A DNA stretch of 64,000 nucleotides from an uncultured Lachnospiraceae bacterium (GTDB taxonomy: Bacteria; Bacillota; Clostridia; Lachnospirales; Lachnospiraceae): assembly GCA_947567595.1 (NCBI GenBank), contig CANOMQ010000003.1:1-64000 (forward strand), given 5' to 3'. Below, piece after piece: positions 52,419 through 62,432 of this stretch (the stretch's first letter is position 1; each line of letters starts with the position of its first letter). Below the pieces are notes generated by a model. That model searched no databases and was not told the origin of the DNA. It saw nothing but the letters and a program-made list of their open reading frames with translations. A program made the translations under genes and the position numbers.

Positions 52419-53804
52419 CTAAATTACAATAACCGTGCCTACAATAATACCGTTCTGACTTGCATACTCCATAAAGCTTGTGTCCTTCTGAATTGGAAGC
52501 TGGCTGTCATCAACCCCGATGACCGTACCCTTGTATATATTTCCGCTAATCCTGATTTTTGCCTCTCTCGCCTCCGCTATCAGCGACTCAATCCTGTCTA
52601 CCTCTTTTTTCAGCTCCATGCATTCCTTGTAGACCTCATCTTTTTTATCCTTTAACGCCTCCAGATGCGCCTGAAGCTGCTCACTCAGCTCACCGGTCTG
52701 CTGTCTGACACGAAGGATTTTTGCCATACCCAGTACAACCTCGTCAAGCTCGTCATTGAGCTTGCCATATCTTTGACTGACCTCAATGCGCTTATCCATC
52801 ATTTCCGGCAGCGTTCCTACGTGAACCCCGGTCTTAATCTCCGAAGCATTTCCCACATTCTGACAGGTAACACCAAGCATTGCATGAACACTACCGCCCG
52901 CAATCAATCCTTTCTTGCCAGTCAGCGTCACCGTACCTGACGACTCCACCAGCGAATTGAGAATAACATTCGACTGCACCGAGCCCTCTGCCTTCACATT
53001 TGCGTACTCCAAAAACTCGGTAAACACATTGCCGCCTGCCATGATACTTCCTTTTCCGCTGCCCTGCATACCACGCTTTAAGCACACGTCTCCGCCTGCC
53101 GAAATCGTCGCCGACTCCACCACGCCATCCACTGTCAGACTTTTTCCTGCACGTACTGTCACGCCTGCCTCAATGGTTCCGTGTATAATCACATCTCCAT
53201 TAAATTCCACAAGCGCATTGTTGGAATAATTACAGTCACCATGTACCTCATATACCTCAACCACAGAAAGCCTGTTATCGCCGTCATATTCGATTTTTCC
53301 TGACTTTGAAGCATAATACTCGTTCGGGTCTTTCCCGTTGACAATCCCCTTTCCCATCAAGGGACGTTTTTCCTTATATAAGTTGACTTTTTCAAATGCT
53401 CCAGTTACATCACGCCCTGATGTTCCCTGCACTGCTGGATGATACACTGCAAGCAAACTGCCTTCCGTCACATTCTGCACCAAAGACATGCTTCGGTAAT
53501 CAACCGTTCCGTCCTTATTAATCTTGGGCTTTGGCTTCTCTGTATTAAAGAAAAATTCAAAATATCCCTCTCTGCCGGGAGCGCCCTTTACGCTTGATGC
53601 CACCTTTACTTCACGCTCATAAATCTGTTTTTTACACATTGCTGCAATATGCGATTCATTAATACCCGCAACCACATTATTGAGCTGTAAATATCTTATG
53701 ATCTCATTTTTTTCATATCGTGCACCATCATCAGGCGCACACAAATAAAGCCATGCTTCGGTTTTATCTTCTGTTATCCTGACATAAGATTTGACATTAA
53801 CCAT
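52419..53804 (-). CDS. FapA/DUF342-family protein
   Basis: A 461-aa protein of the DUF342 family. The N-terminal part is mixed; residues about 150-330 contain repeated short beta turns rich in Gly and Val (GDVIIHGTIEAGVTVRAGKS; GGNVFTEFLEYANVKAEGS), which form a right-handed beta-helix like that of bactofilins or acyltransferases. A coiled coil follows (EALKDKKDEVYKECMELKKE) and then a small beta domain. Bacterial DUF342/FapA proteins are polymerisation- or envelope-associated, with no settled role. ATG 53804 has SD GGAGGTG. It lies between folC and valS on the same strand. Confidence 0.85.
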   Translation of the reverse strand: MVNVKSYVRITEDKTEAWLYLCAPDDGARYEKNEIIRYLQLNNVVAGINESHIAAMCKKQIYEREVKVASSVKGAPGREGYFEFFFNTEKPKPKINKDGTVDYRSMSLVQNVTEGSLLAVYHPAVQGTSGRDVTGAFEKVNLYKEKRPLMGKGIVNGKDPNEYYASKSGKIEYDGDNRLSVVEVYEVHGDCNYSNNALVEFNGDVIIHGTIEAGVTVRAGKSLTVDGVVESATISAGGDVCLKRGMQGSGKGSIMAGGNVFTEFLEYANVKAEGSVQSNVILNSLVESSGTVTLTGKKGLIAGGSVHAMLGVTCQNVGNASEIKTGVHVGTLPEMMDKRIEVSQRYGKLNDELDEVVLGMAKILRVRQQTGELSEQLQAHLEALKDKKDEVYKECMELKKEVDRIESLIAEAREAKIRISGNIYKGTVIGVDDSQLPIQKDTSFMEYASQNGIIVGTVIVI

Positions 53805-53859
53805 ATACACACCTCCGAAGGGGCAATCTAACCCTCTCACATTCCTATTGTAACACTAT

Positions 53860-56514
53860 TTACCTCAATTGCGCAAGTCGTTCTGCAACTTGTTGCCGCA
53901 TTTGTGTATATTTTGTCAATTTTGCTCGTTCTTCCGCAATTTTGCTCTCCGGCGCCTTTGACATAAATTTGTCATTGTTCAGCATACCATGAACACGTGC
54001 AAGCTCGCCATCTAAGCGTGTTTGCTCCTTCTCAAGACGTTCAATCTCCTGCTTTATGTCAACTAGTTCGGTAAACGGGATATAAATGTCCGCATTGGCA
54101 ATTACTACCGAAACGGCGTCCTCTGCAATCCCTGATTTGTCCTCCTGAATCGTCACATCAGACGCGTACGCCAAGGACGCGAAGAACAATCTGCCCTCCT
54201 CAAAGGTCGTCCGGATATCTGCATTTTGGGAAACCACATACACATGCGCCTTCTTAGACGGCGCAACGTTCATCTCTGTCCTTACAGTTCGAATGCCGCG
54301 CACTGCCTCCTTAATAATCTCAATATTCCTCTCATCATCCGCAAAGCTTCTTGTTTCGCAAAACGATGGCCACTTTGAAATCATAATCGACTCTTCCTGC
54401 GTCTGCAAGGTACAAAAGATTTCTTCCGTAATAAACGGCATATAAGGGTGCAGCAGCTTCAACGCGTCAATCAGCACCGTCCTTAACGTCCAAAGAGCGG
54501 CGTTTTGCGACTGCCGGTTGTCCGAATTATAAAGCCTTGGCTTCACCATCTCAATATACCAGTCACAAAATTCGTCCCAGATAAAGTCATAAATCTTCTG
54601 CACCGCAATTCCCAGCTCAAAGCTCTCCATATTGTCCGTAACCTCTTTCACAAGGCTGTTAAGCTTTGAAATAATCCAGCGGTCAACAGGCTCTAACGTA
54701 TCGCCTGCATCGGTTACGTCCTTGCCCTCCATGTTCATCATGATGAAACGGGACGCATTCCATATCTTATTGGCAAAATTCCGGTTCGCCTCCACACGCT
54801 CATAATAAAAGCGCATGTCATTGCCGGGCGCATTCCCCGTAATTAACGTCATTCGGAGCGCGTCGGCACCATATTTCTCAATCACTTCCAAAGGATCAAT
54901 CCCGTTTCCAAGCGATTTTGACATTTTTCTTCCCTGCGAATCGCGCACAAGCCCGTGGAACAGCACCGTCTTGAACGGCTTCTCCTGCATATGCTCATAC
55001 CCCGAAAAAATCATGCGGATAACCCAGAAGAAAATAATGTCATACCCTGTCACAAGCACGTCTGTCGGGTAAAAATAATCCAAATCCTCGGTCTTGTCAG
55101 GCCACCCAAGCGTTGAAAACGGCCAAAGCGCTGATGAAAACCATGTGTCAAGCGTGTCCGGATCCTGCGTCAGATGATTACAGCCGCACTTGGGACAAGC
55201 CTTTGGCGCACTTGGGGCAACCACAATCTCACCGCAGTCGTCACAATAATAAGCCGGGATACGGTGTCCCCACCAAAGCTGCCTTGAGATACACCAGTCC
55301 TTAATATTATCTGTCCAGTTAAAATAAGTCTTGTCCATTCGCTCCGGGATTAGCTGGATTTCACCCTTCTTTACTGCTTCCACGGCAGGCTTAATCAGCT
55401 CGTCCATTTTCACAAACCACTGCTGCTTTACCAGCGGCTCAATCGTTGTCTTGCAGCGATCATGCGTGCCGACATTATGGCTATGGTCTTCAATCTTTAC
55501 AAGAAGCCCCATTTCCTCAAGTTCTTTCACAATCGCCGCCCGCGCCTCATAGCGGTCCATACCCGCAAACTTTCCGCCGTTTTCATTAATCGTAGCGTCG
55601 TCATTCATAATATTTATAATAGGAAGGTTGTGCCGCTTTCCTACCTCAAAGTCATTCGGATCATGTGCCGGCGTAATCTTTACAACGCCTGTACCAAATT
55701 CCATATCGACATACGTATCCTCGACAACCGGAATTTCACGATTCATCAACGGAAGCATAAGCTTTCTGCCCCTTAAATGCGCATAGCGCGTATCCTCGGG
55801 GTGGATTGCCACCGCCGTATCGCCAAGCATGGTCTCCGGTCTTGTCGTCGCAAACGTCAGATACTCTCCCGACTCCGTGCCGTCGTCATTCAAAACAGGA
55901 TATTTGATATGCCAGAAATGACCTGCCTGCTCCTCATACTCCACCTCCGCGTCGGAAATCGAAGTATTGCACACAGGGCACCAGTTAATCATTCTTGCAC
56001 CCTTATAGATGTAGCCTTTTTCATGCATTTTACAAAATACCTGCGTGACTGCCTTGTTGCAGCCCTCGTCCATTGTAAAACGCTCCCTGTCCCAGTCGCA
56101 TGAGGAACCAAGCTTTTTGAGCTGGCTGATAATTCTGCCGCCATACTCCTTTTTCCAGTCCCACGCGCGTTCCAAGAACTTCTCCCTGCCAAGGTCGTGC
56201 TTGTCAATGCCCTCTTCCTTGAGCTTTTCGATAATCTTGACCTCGGTCGCGATGCTTGCGTGATCCGTACCCGGCTGCCAAAGCGCATTGTAGCCCTGCA
56301 TTCTCTTAAAACGAATCAAAATGTCCTGCATTGTATTGTCAAGGGCGTGCCCCATATGAAGCTGCCCTGTAATATTTGGGGGCGGAATGACGATTGTAAA
56401 GGGTTTTCTGCTCCTGTCTACCTCTGCATGAAAATATTTTTTGTCGAGCCACTTCTGATAAATCCTGTCCTCAAGACCATGCGGATCATATGTCTTTGCC
56501 AATTCCTTACTCAT
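53860..56514 (-). CDS. valS: Valyl-tRNA synthetase
   Basis: An 884-aa class Ia synthetase. The HIGH motif reads [11 protein letters not shown] and the KMSKS loop is [11 protein letters not shown]. The editing domain ([20 protein letters not shown]) separates them, with a zinc-like CDDCGEI/CPKCGC knuckle in the insertion. The C-terminal coiled coil ([19 protein letters not shown]) is specific to ValRS. Length is normal. No T-box leader was found upstream, although many Firmicute valS genes have one. Confidence 0.98.
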   Translation of the reverse strand: MSKELAKTYDPHGLEDRIYQKWLDKKYFHAEVDRSRKPFTIVIPPPNITGQLHMGHALDNTMQDILIRFKRMQGYNALWQPGTDHASIATEVKIIEKLKEEGIDKHDLGREKFLERAWDWKKEYGGRIISQLKKLGSSCDWDRERFTMDEGCNKAVTQVFCKMHEKGYIYKGARMINWCPVCNTSISDAEVEYEEQAGHFWHIKYPVLNDDGTESGEYLTFATTRPETMLGDTAVAIHPEDTRYAHLRGRKLMLPLMNREIPVVEDTYVDMEFGTGVVKITPAHDPNDFEVGKRHNLPIINIMNDDATINENGGKFAGMDRYEARAAIVKELEEMGLLVKIEDHSHNVGTHDRCKTTIEPLVKQQWFVKMDELIKPAVEAVKKGEIQLIPERMDKTYFNWTDNIKDWCISRQLWWGHRIPAYYCDDCGEIVVAPSAPKACPKCGCNHLTQDPDTLDTWFSSALWPFSTLGWPDKTEDLDYFYPTDVLVTGYDIIFFWVIRMIFSGYEHMQEKPFKTVLFHGLVRDSQGRKMSKSLGNGIDPLEVIEKYGADALRMTLITGNAPGNDMRFYYERVEANRNFANKIWNASRFIMMNMEGKDVTDAGDTLEPVDRWIISKLNSLVKEVTDNMESFELGIAVQKIYDFIWDEFCDWYIEMVKPRLYNSDNRQSQNAALWTLRTVLIDALKLLHPYMPFITEEIFCTLQTQEESIMISKWPSFCETRSFADDERNIEIIKEAVRGIRTVRTEMNVAPSKKAHVYVVSQNADIRTTFEEGRLFFASLAYASDVTIQEDKSGIAEDAVSVVIANADIYIPFTELVDIKQEIERLEKEQTRLDGELARVHGMLNNDKFMSKAPESKIAEERAKLTKYTQMRQQVAERLAQLR

Positions 56515-56588
56515 CTTTATAACCTTGCTCCTTTCGTAACGTGCAAATTTGTATCAAATCCCAAAACAATTTCTCCCTAAACTATAAT

Positions 56589-56615
56589 ATTATATAATCT
56601 TTTTGCAAACGTCAA
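56589..56615 (-). promoter_or_regulatory. Candidate valS promoter
   Basis: On the minus strand, TTGACG is followed by TATAAT after 15 bp or by TAATAT after 17 bp. The leader to valS is about 70 nt and has no T-box. Confidence 0.5.
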
Positions 56616-56670
56616 GTATTGCGCGCAGAATTATCACAGAAATTGATATAAAATTCACGCAAATTTGTTA

Positions 56671-56699
56671 TTGACATATAATACTATACGTCATATAAT
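56671..56699 (+). promoter_or_regulatory. Consensus promoter of the PadR envelope operon
   Basis: TTGACA (56671-56676) and TATAAT (56694-56699) match the sigma-A consensus exactly with a 17-bp spacer. Operator site 1 overlaps the spacer and -10. Confidence 0.85.
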
Positions 56700-56701
56700 A
56701 T
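56681..56701 (+). promoter_or_regulatory. PadR operator-like site 1
   Basis: ATACTATA, 5 bp and TATAATAT form a dyad with one mismatch that covers the -10 element. Binding here would block RNA polymerase. Confidence 0.65.
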
Positions 56702-56712
56702 TATCAACTCAT

Positions 56713-56733
56713 ATACTATATGGCGTATAGTAT
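56713..56733 (+). promoter_or_regulatory. PadR operator-like site 2
   Basis: ATACTATA, 5 bp and TATAGTAT form a perfect dyad 32 bp downstream of site 1, about three helical turns away on the same DNA face. Likely an autoregulatory operator. Confidence 0.7.
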
Positions 56734-56771
56734 TATACAAAATACAACGATTATGGAAAGGAGCGTATTAT

Positions 56772-57080
56772 ATGGTCTTTAACACAGGCTCCACTTTGCT
56801 TGACGCGATTGTGCTTGCAGTCGTCTCCAATGAAACGGAAGGCACCTACGGCTACAAAATCACGCAGGACGTGCGTGATGTCATCGAATTAAGTGAATCC
56901 ACACTCTATCCGGTACTGCGCCGTCTGCAAAAGGACGAGTGTCTGACCACCTATGACAGGGAATGCTCGGGCAGGAACCGCAGGTATTACCAGCTCACCG
57001 AAAAAGGTCAGGCGCAGCTTCAGCTCTATCGCTCCGAGTGGATTACCTACTCATCAAAAATAAGTAAGGTTTTACATTAA
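56772..57080 (+). CDS. PadR-family transcriptional regulator
   Basis: A 102-aa winged-helix repressor of the short PadR type. The recognition region is TYGYKITQDVRDVIELSEST, and the wing ends in NRRYYQLTEKGQAQLQLY. First gene of a four-gene operon with DUF1700, DUF4097 and PspC proteins, an arrangement common in Firmicutes and linked to envelope stress. Two dyads over its own promoter suggest autorepression, perhaps relieved by membrane-active compounds. Confidence 0.93.
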   Translation: MVFNTGSTLLDAIVLAVVSNETEGTYGYKITQDVRDVIELSESTLYPVLRRLQKDECLTTYDRECSGRNRRYYQLTEKGQAQLQLYRSEWITYSSKISKVLH

Positions 57081-57122
57081 TTATTTACGCAAACACAAGT
57101 AGAGGGAGGAAAGAAAAGAAAC

Positions 57123-57923
57123 ATGAACAAAAACGAGTATTTAGACCGTCTCTCAAGGTTACTCGCGGACATCTCCTACGAGGAGCATGAGGAGGCACTC
57201 TCTTATTACCGCGAATACATTGAAGATGCCGGCGTCGAAAACGAACAGCGTGTTATCGAGGAGCTAGGCTCGCCGGAGCACCTTGCGCAGGAAATACGCG
57301 AGGGGCTGCAAAAAAAGGGCGAACCAAGCAGGCGGCAGGGCGAGCCAATCAGTGCCCCCGAGCTACGGTCAGCCGATAGTAACAATAGCGGCGCCTACAG
57401 CAATGCCTATCATAACAGCAGCGAAAATGGCAGTCCCCACAGCCAGTATGACAATCCGCCAAACAACGGGAACGCTTATCATCAAAGCAGCAAAAATTAC
57501 ACGACAGACAGTCAGCAGGAGAAAAACCGTTCAAACGCAATCCTGATTATCATTGCCCTGATTGCCACATCGCCTATCTGGATTCCGGTTGCATGTACCG
57601 TTATCGGCACAATTTTTGCCTTTATCGTCAGTATCGTTGCAATCGCACTTGGTATCGGCGCAGCAGGCATTGTCTGCATTATCATAGGAATCGCGCTGGT
57701 TATCGCGGGAATTTCGGCGTGCCTGTCAATCACCGCCTTTTCCATTCCGGGACCTCTTGCAGGTGCCGCGCTCATTGGCACCGGGCTAATCATAGCCGCG
57801 GTCGGTATCCTTCTTATGGTACTGACGGTATGGCTCTTTGGTCAGGGGCTTCCGGCGTTCGTACGGTTTACCCGGCAGACCGTAAGCCGTCTTTCACAAC
57901 GAAGAAAGGAGTCACACATATGA
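57123..57923 (+). CDS. DUF1700 (HAAS-domain) membrane protein
   Basis: A 266-aa protein. The N-terminal HAAS domain (MNKNEYLDRLSRLLADISYE; EELGSPEHLAQEIREGL) spans residues 1-60. Residues about 70-135 are an unusual Asn/Ser/Tyr/Gln-rich linker. Three or four membrane helices follow between 138 and 250. DUF1700 proteins typically pair with PadR regulators and are thought to bind them or partner membrane proteins. Its stop overlaps the next start (ATGA). Confidence 0.88.
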   Translation: MNKNEYLDRLSRLLADISYEEHEEALSYYREYIEDAGVENEQRVIEELGSPEHLAQEIREGLQKKGEPSRRQGEPISAPELRSADSNNSGAYSNAYHNSSENGSPHSQYDNPPNNGNAYHQSSKNYTTDSQQEKNRSNAILIIIALIATSPIWIPVACTVIGTIFAFIVSIVAIALGIGAAGIVCIIIGIALVIAGISACLSITAFSIPGPLAGAALIGTGLIIAAVGILLMVLTVWLFGQGLPAFVRFTRQTVSRLSQRRKESHI

Positions 57924-58840
57924 AAAAATTTGCAAGCGTCTCTTTTATTACAGCAGGTATCTTTTTTCTCACAGGTATCGTGCTTCTTCTCATATACACC
58001 CTGTTTGCAGGCAGTATGCACGGCGTGTCCGATACGATTTCCGCGCAGCTCCACAGCACACTCGGCGGGATACACCCATATTATTGGGGCGGAAACCACA
58101 ACCAGCATTTTAACCGGCAATACCCCATTCAGAGCGGGACACACACGGACGACACCGCCGCTTTAGGCTCTGACATCACGGAATTGTGCATTGACCTCAG
58201 TGATACCTATTTTACGCTTGCCCCCTCGCAAGATGACTATTTTCACATCTCCTCTGAGGGCAGTATCAAATATCAGTATTATACAGAAGACGCTGTCTTT
58301 TATGTCAACGGGTCTCATGACCGCCATGCAAACACCAGCCGCCTTACACTGGAAATCCCGGATATGCGCTTTTCGGACATCGACATTGATTTTGGCGCCG
58401 GAAGCGCTTCGCTTTCTTCTCTTAAGGGTGATTCCATTACCCTTGACCTTGGCGCCGGGGAACTGACACTCGACGAGCTTGACTGCGACTATATCTCGGC
58501 AGATGTCGGCGCCGGTGTCATATCCATTGATAACGGAAAAACAAAAAACGCGGATTTTGATATCGGCATGGGCAATCTGGTTTATAATGGCTTTATTGAT
58601 TTTGACCTTTCGGCGAACGTCGGCATGGGCAATATCACACTCCAAATTGCCGACACGCAGGATGCGCATAACTACGATTTGGAGGGCGCAATGGGGAAAA
58701 TCACGCTTGGTTCAAAAACATACGGCGGAATGGCATTTGAAACGGAAATTGACAACGATGCAGAGTCCACCTACACACTGGAATGCGGAATGGGAAACAT
58801 TGATGTTTCCTTTCAGGACACGAATGGAAGCGAAGATTAA
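57920..58840 (+). CDS. DUF4097-family membrane-anchored beta-repeat protein
   Basis: A 306-aa protein with an N-terminal membrane anchor (VSFITAGIFFLTGIVLLLIY) and an extracellular domain from about residue 70. Regular strands with Gly-Ala-Gly and Gly-Met-Gly turns (DIDFGAGSASLSSLKGDS; DLGAGELTLDEL; IGMGNLVYNG) form the beta-helix typical of DUF4097 (putative adhesin), the fold also found in LiaG/LiaF-like stress proteins. SD AAAGGAG precedes the ATG at 57920. Likely senses or shields the envelope; the role is inferred. Confidence 0.88.
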   Translation: MKKFASVSFITAGIFFLTGIVLLLIYTLFAGSMHGVSDTISAQLHSTLGGIHPYYWGGNHNQHFNRQYPIQSGTHTDDTAALGSDITELCIDLSDTYFTLAPSQDDYFHISSEGSIKYQYYTEDAVFYVNGSHDRHANTSRLTLEIPDMRFSDIDIDFGAGSASLSSLKGDSITLDLGAGELTLDELDCDYISADVGAGVISIDNGKTKNADFDIGMGNLVYNGFIDFDLSANVGMGNITLQIADTQDAHNYDLEGAMGKITLGSKTYGGMAFETEIDNDAESTYTLECGMGNIDVSFQDTNGSED

Positions 58841-58863
58841 TCAAATCAGAATGGAGGATTATT

Positions 58864-59067
58864 ATGAATTATCAGAACAATGACAACGATTATAAAAGAT
58901 TACACAAATCACAGACCGATCGATTTATCTGCGGCGTCTGTGGCGGAATCGGCGAATATTTAAACCTTGATCCGACACTTGTACGGCTTGCGTGGGTATT
59001 TTTCTGCGTCCTTGGCGGCTCAGGGATACTTGCTTATATCATCGCGGCAATCATCATACCGCAGTAA
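58864..59067 (+). CDS. PspC-domain protein
   Basis: A 67-aa protein consisting of one PspC domain: KSQTDRFICGVCGGIGEYLN, then a membrane helix (VFFCVLGGSGILAYIIAAII). Small PspC proteins sense or relay membrane stress. Last gene of the PadR operon, with SD AATGGAGGATT. Confidence 0.93.
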   Translation: MNYQNNDNDYKRLHKSQTDRFICGVCGGIGEYLNLDPTLVRLAWVFFCVLGGSGILAYIIAAIIIPQ

Positions 59068-59189
59068 CCACATACGCACAATAAAGATAAAATCGTTATG
59101 CTAAAATATAATTTTTAATATATCAACATTATTTCGGTTATGCTATACTTAAAAAAGAAACGCTTTTTATCAATACGGAGGATTACCGA

Positions 59190-59897
59190 ATGCAACGAAA
59201 TCTATTAAAAATCGCACTGATATGCAGCATAACGATTTTACTCGCGGCGCTGCCTGCCCCATCCCTGTACGCTGCCCAAAACGCGGCGGATACGGACACC
59301 CAGAACAAAGAAGCATCGCAGCAGCGTGAAACATATTATGTAAACGCACAAAACGGTCTGAAAATGCGCAGCGCCCCTTCAAAGGAGTCCGATGTCGTAA
59401 CGCTGCTCCCCCACGGCGCAACGGTTACCGTCATCGGCACGGCGCAGAACGGTTGGTGTGAAATTGAATATTCGGGCGAAAGCGGTTATGTCGCTGAAAA
59501 ATATATCACGAAATCAGACGAGGACGACGTAGCACCTGACACCGATACAAGCGACTCCGATGAAAGTATCCCTTCGACACAGGTCACTTCGGAAGGCTTG
59601 TCCGCAACGCTTGGTGCAACCCCTGTCATATTCGCATTGATTGCCGCAATCATTATCATGATATTGCTTGCAGTCTTTACGGCATATAGTTTTTTGAAAA
59701 AAGAAAATCCATCCGATGACACATATTCCGAAGACGATTACGACGATGATGATAACAATGACGATTACAACGATGATGGCTGTCATCATGATGATTACAA
59801 CGAAGATGATTATGATTACGTAAGCTCTGATGACGAAGAATATGAAAATACCGACGATGGGTATTATGACGAAGAATATTATGAAGAGGAAGAATAG
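59190..59897 (+). CDS. SH3b membrane protein with a very acidic C-terminal tail
   Basis: A 235-aa protein. A signal peptide or anchor (KIALICSITILLAALPAPSL) is followed by a bacterial SH3 domain (residues about 48-108: YYVNAQNGLKMRSAPSKESD; WCEIEYSGESGYVAEKYI). A Ser/Asp linker and a second membrane helix (about 148-172) come next. The last about 60 residues are almost only Asp, Glu, Tyr and Asn, with a GCHHDD cluster. With a cleaved signal peptide the SH3 domain would face the wall and the acidic tail the cytoplasm. No family with this layout is recognised. Confidence 0.8.
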   Translation: MQRNLLKIALICSITILLAALPAPSLYAAQNAADTDTQNKEASQQRETYYVNAQNGLKMRSAPSKESDVVTLLPHGATVTVIGTAQNGWCEIEYSGESGYVAEKYITKSDEDDVAPDTDTSDSDESIPSTQVTSEGLSATLGATPVIFALIAAIIIMILLAVFTAYSFLKKENPSDDTYSEDDYDDDDNNDDYNDDGCHHDDYNEDDYDYVSSDDEEYENTDDGYYDEEYYEEEE

Positions 59898-59930
59898 GCG
59901 TTTCTTGTTCTCTCACAAATTTTCTCATAA

Positions 59931-59957
59931 AAAAAGTACGAGCAATCGTACTTTTTT
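59931..59957. terminator. Bidirectional terminator
   Basis: AAAAAGTACG and CGTACTTTTTT pair around 6 nt, with T-runs on both strands. It separates the convergent SH3 gene and the 99-aa gene. Confidence 0.88.
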
Positions 59958-59967
59958 ATTCTTTTGG

Positions 59968-60267
59968 TTAAAACCCGATTTTATTATTCGATTTTGTCCC
60001 AAGCCGCTTGATTGCAGACTCGATATCCCCTAACTCCCCAAGAACCTCCTCCGCCGTCTCAAGCTGGGCGGAATTGATGCAGAACACGATATCCGGCTTC
60101 CTTCCGCCAAAAATCCTTGAAAAGAATCCCGGCTTTTCCCACCTTAAAAAATAAGAAACCCGCGCTTTCATAAACGCTTTCTCGATAGCTGTCTTTACTT
60201 CCGTATCCGTCACGGAACAAAAATCAATCTCATTGTTTACCTTTACCTTGCTATACTCATTCTCCAA
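59968..60267 (-). CDS. Small unknown protein
   Basis: A 99-aa soluble protein (MENEYSKVKVNNEIDFCSVT) with alternating strands and helices and the segment KPDIVFCINSAQLETAEEVL. It may have a ferredoxin-like alpha/beta fold; no family is recognised. It follows the histidine phosphatase gene by 30 bp on the same strand and is probably co-transcribed. Confidence 0.65.
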   Translation of the reverse strand: MENEYSKVKVNNEIDFCSVTDTEVKTAIEKAFMKARVSYFLRWEKPGFFSRIFGGRKPDIVFCINSAQLETAEEVLGELGDIESAIKRLGTKSNNKIGF

Positions 60268-60297
60268 GATTACGACGCCTTCTTTCGTTTCATTCTT

Positions 60298-60909
60298 TTA
60301 ATAATATGTTTTGCCTTCCTCAACCATGAATGTCATTCCATCTCTGACATCAACAATCGTGACGGCACAATTCTTATGCACACCGCCACGCCAGAAATCC
60401 GCAATCCCAAGCTGGTTGATATTGGACAAAAGCCCTCGCAGCGCAGCGCCATGTGTTGACACTAATATTGTTTCATGCTCCATATCCTTATTATGCACGA
60501 TTTCGTCCAAAAAATCAGCCGTTCTCTTTTTCAGTTCCTCTATGGACTCCGCCCCTTCCGGCGGCTGATACGCCTCGGGCTTGTCAAAAAAATTCATGAA
60601 TGCCGGATCTGGGATATTATATCCCTCCTTCGCACAGCAAAGCCCCTCGTACACCCCGAAGCCAATCTCTATGATACGCGGCTCCTCTATCACGGGAATG
60701 TCACGCGCTCCCTTGATAATCATTGCCGTCTCATACGCACGCTTTAAGGGACTGGTATAAACGCGCGTAAACGGTATCTCCGCCATCGCCGCGGCAGTCA
60801 CACGGGCAAGCCGTCTTCCCTCGTCATTTAGTGGAATATCACTTCGCCCCTGAAAACGCCTTTTCACATTCCAATCGGTTTCCCCATGCCGTATCATATA
60901 GAGCCTCAT
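60298..60909 (-). CDS. Histidine phosphatase-family protein, phosphoglycerate-mutase-like
   Basis: A 203-aa enzyme. The RHGE motif with the phosphoryl-accepting His8 is in MIRHGETDWN. The second Arg is in SPLKRAYETA, Glu is in EPRIIEIGFGVYEG, and the second His is in LVSTHGAALRG. It belongs to the broad GpmB/CobC/PhoE group, whose members act on very different phosphoesters; the substrate cannot be told. Not adjacent to cobalamin genes. Confidence 0.9.
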   Translation of the reverse strand: MRLYMIRHGETDWNVKRRFQGRSDIPLNDEGRRLARVTAAAMAEIPFTRVYTSPLKRAYETAMIIKGARDIPVIEEPRIIEIGFGVYEGLCCAKEGYNIPDPAFMNFFDKPEAYQPPEGAESIEELKKRTADFLDEIVHNKDMEHETILVSTHGAALRGLLSNINQLGIADFWRGGVHKNCAVTIVDVRDGMTFMVEEGKTYY

Positions 60910-60978
60910 ATCTACGTTAATCCCTTCTATTGTGTCTTATCTATCCTATAATAATATACTTTATTTAAAAATGCAATC

Positions 60979-62403
60979 CTAGTGATTTGTATTTTTATGA
61001 ATTTTCTGCCATTTCGTGCCCTTTAACCGCATTAAAAAGAGCACTCCCCTGACGCAAAGCTCGACACACATCGCAATCCACACCCCCTGCAGCCCGTAGG
61101 AAGCCGCCAAAAACGCCGAAAGCGGTATGCGCACCGCCCACATGCAAAAAAGGCTCATAAAGCTTGGGACAAGCGTATCCCCGGCGCCCCGGAATACCCC
61201 CGACGCCACAATGGACGCGGCGTACATCGGCTCCGCAAACGCCTCAATCCTTAGAACCTGCGTGCCAAGCGCACGGATTGCCGCGTCCGGTGTCAGAAGC
61301 CCAATCATAAACGGCGCGCCAAAGAACAGCAAAAGACCGCTGCCCGTCATCACAAGCATTCCAAGCCCTGTCGTAAGCCACCCAAGCCGCCTTGTCAAAT
61401 CCTTCCTTCCCGCCCCGATGCTTTGCCCAATCAGCGTCGTCGCGGCAGTCCCGATGCCATAGCCCGGCATATAGCAGAGGCTTTCTGCCGTAACAGAGAG
61501 CGAATTTGCCGCAATCGCAATCGTGCCAAGCGGTGCGACAATTCGGGTTGACATAATCTGTGCACCGCACATCACAACCTGCTCAAACCCGACAGGAAGC
61601 GCAATTTTGACCGCCGCCTTTAAATCGTCCGCCCGAAACTGCAGCCGCTCCTCCCGCCTAAGATGCAGCATCGGGGAGCGCACCAACAAAAAATACAGCA
61701 TCAGACAGGCGGTTATCAGCTCCGCAAACGCCGTTCCAAGCGCCGCGCCCGTTACGCCAAGACCTGCCCCGAAAATCCGCAGCGTCTTCCCCTGCAGGAC
61801 AAGCTCCCTCGTCGGGAAAATCAAAACCGCGTTGAACACCACATCAAGAAAACACATCATGATGTGAAGGATACTTGGAAGACGCATGTTCCCGCTGCAC
61901 TGCAGCATACCGCCCGCCGCGCTGTTTAACTGCAACACCGGAAGGAAGCAGGCATACACGAAAAAATAGCCCGATGCGTTTGGACAGATTGACGCGTCTG
62001 CACCAAGCCACACCGGAAGTCCGCTGCTGATGAAAATCCCGCATAGCATCAAAATCGCGCTAAACAAAGTCACCATAAAAAGTCCCTGACGCACAACGCT
62101 GCGCGCCCCCTTTTCATCGCGTGCCCCAATCCGCTGCGCCACCTGAACCGTAAACCCGATTGAGGCTGCTGAGCACAGTCCGCCCATAAGCCACGTGCTT
62201 GATGCCACAACGCCGATGGCGGCGGAGCCGTCTGCCCCCAGATGCCCCACCATCGACGCGTCAATATACTGCATCACAATTGATGAAATCTGCGCAAAAA
62301 TCGCAGGAATGCTAAGCTGTATTGTCAAAAGCGCCTGTTCGCGGAGCGTAAGCCTCTCCCCAAGACGCAGCTTTTCAAGCAGTTTTGTCGTCCCCATTTC
62401 CAT
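60979..62403 (-). CDS. MATE-family efflux transporter
   Basis: A 474-aa protein with 12 predicted membrane helices in two related halves. The N-terminal SIPAIFAQISSIVMQYIDASMVGHLG and the QRIGARDEKGARSVV loop are typical, with the matching loop GQSIGAGRKDLTRRLGW in the second half. It exports cationic compounds by Na+ or H+ antiport; the substrate is unknown. It lies 29 bp after the DUF1624 gene. Confidence 0.93.
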   Translation of the reverse strand: MEMGTTKLLEKLRLGERLTLREQALLTIQLSIPAIFAQISSIVMQYIDASMVGHLGADGSAAIGVVASSTWLMGGLCSAASIGFTVQVAQRIGARDEKGARSVVRQGLFMVTLFSAILMLCGIFISSGLPVWLGADASICPNASGYFFVYACFLPVLQLNSAAGGMLQCSGNMRLPSILHIMMCFLDVVFNAVLIFPTRELVLQGKTLRIFGAGLGVTGAALGTAFAELITACLMLYFLLVRSPMLHLRREERLQFRADDLKAAVKIALPVGFEQVVMCGAQIMSTRIVAPLGTIAIAANSLSVTAESLCYMPGYGIGTAATTLIGQSIGAGRKDLTRRLGWLTTGLGMLVMTGSGLLLFFGAPFMIGLLTPDAAIRALGTQVLRIEAFAEPMYAASIVASGVFRGAGDTLVPSFMSLFCMWAVRIPLSAFLAASYGLQGVWIAMCVELCVRGVLFLMRLKGTKWQKIHKNTNH

Positions 62404-62432
62404 TCCTCACCAAAAAAATCCCCTGTTCCTGT

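Noticed and set aside
56515-56640. Possible T-box riboswitch upstream of valS
   Set aside because: The leader is only about 70 nt, and no GGTGGNACC T-box sequence or terminator/antiterminator is present.
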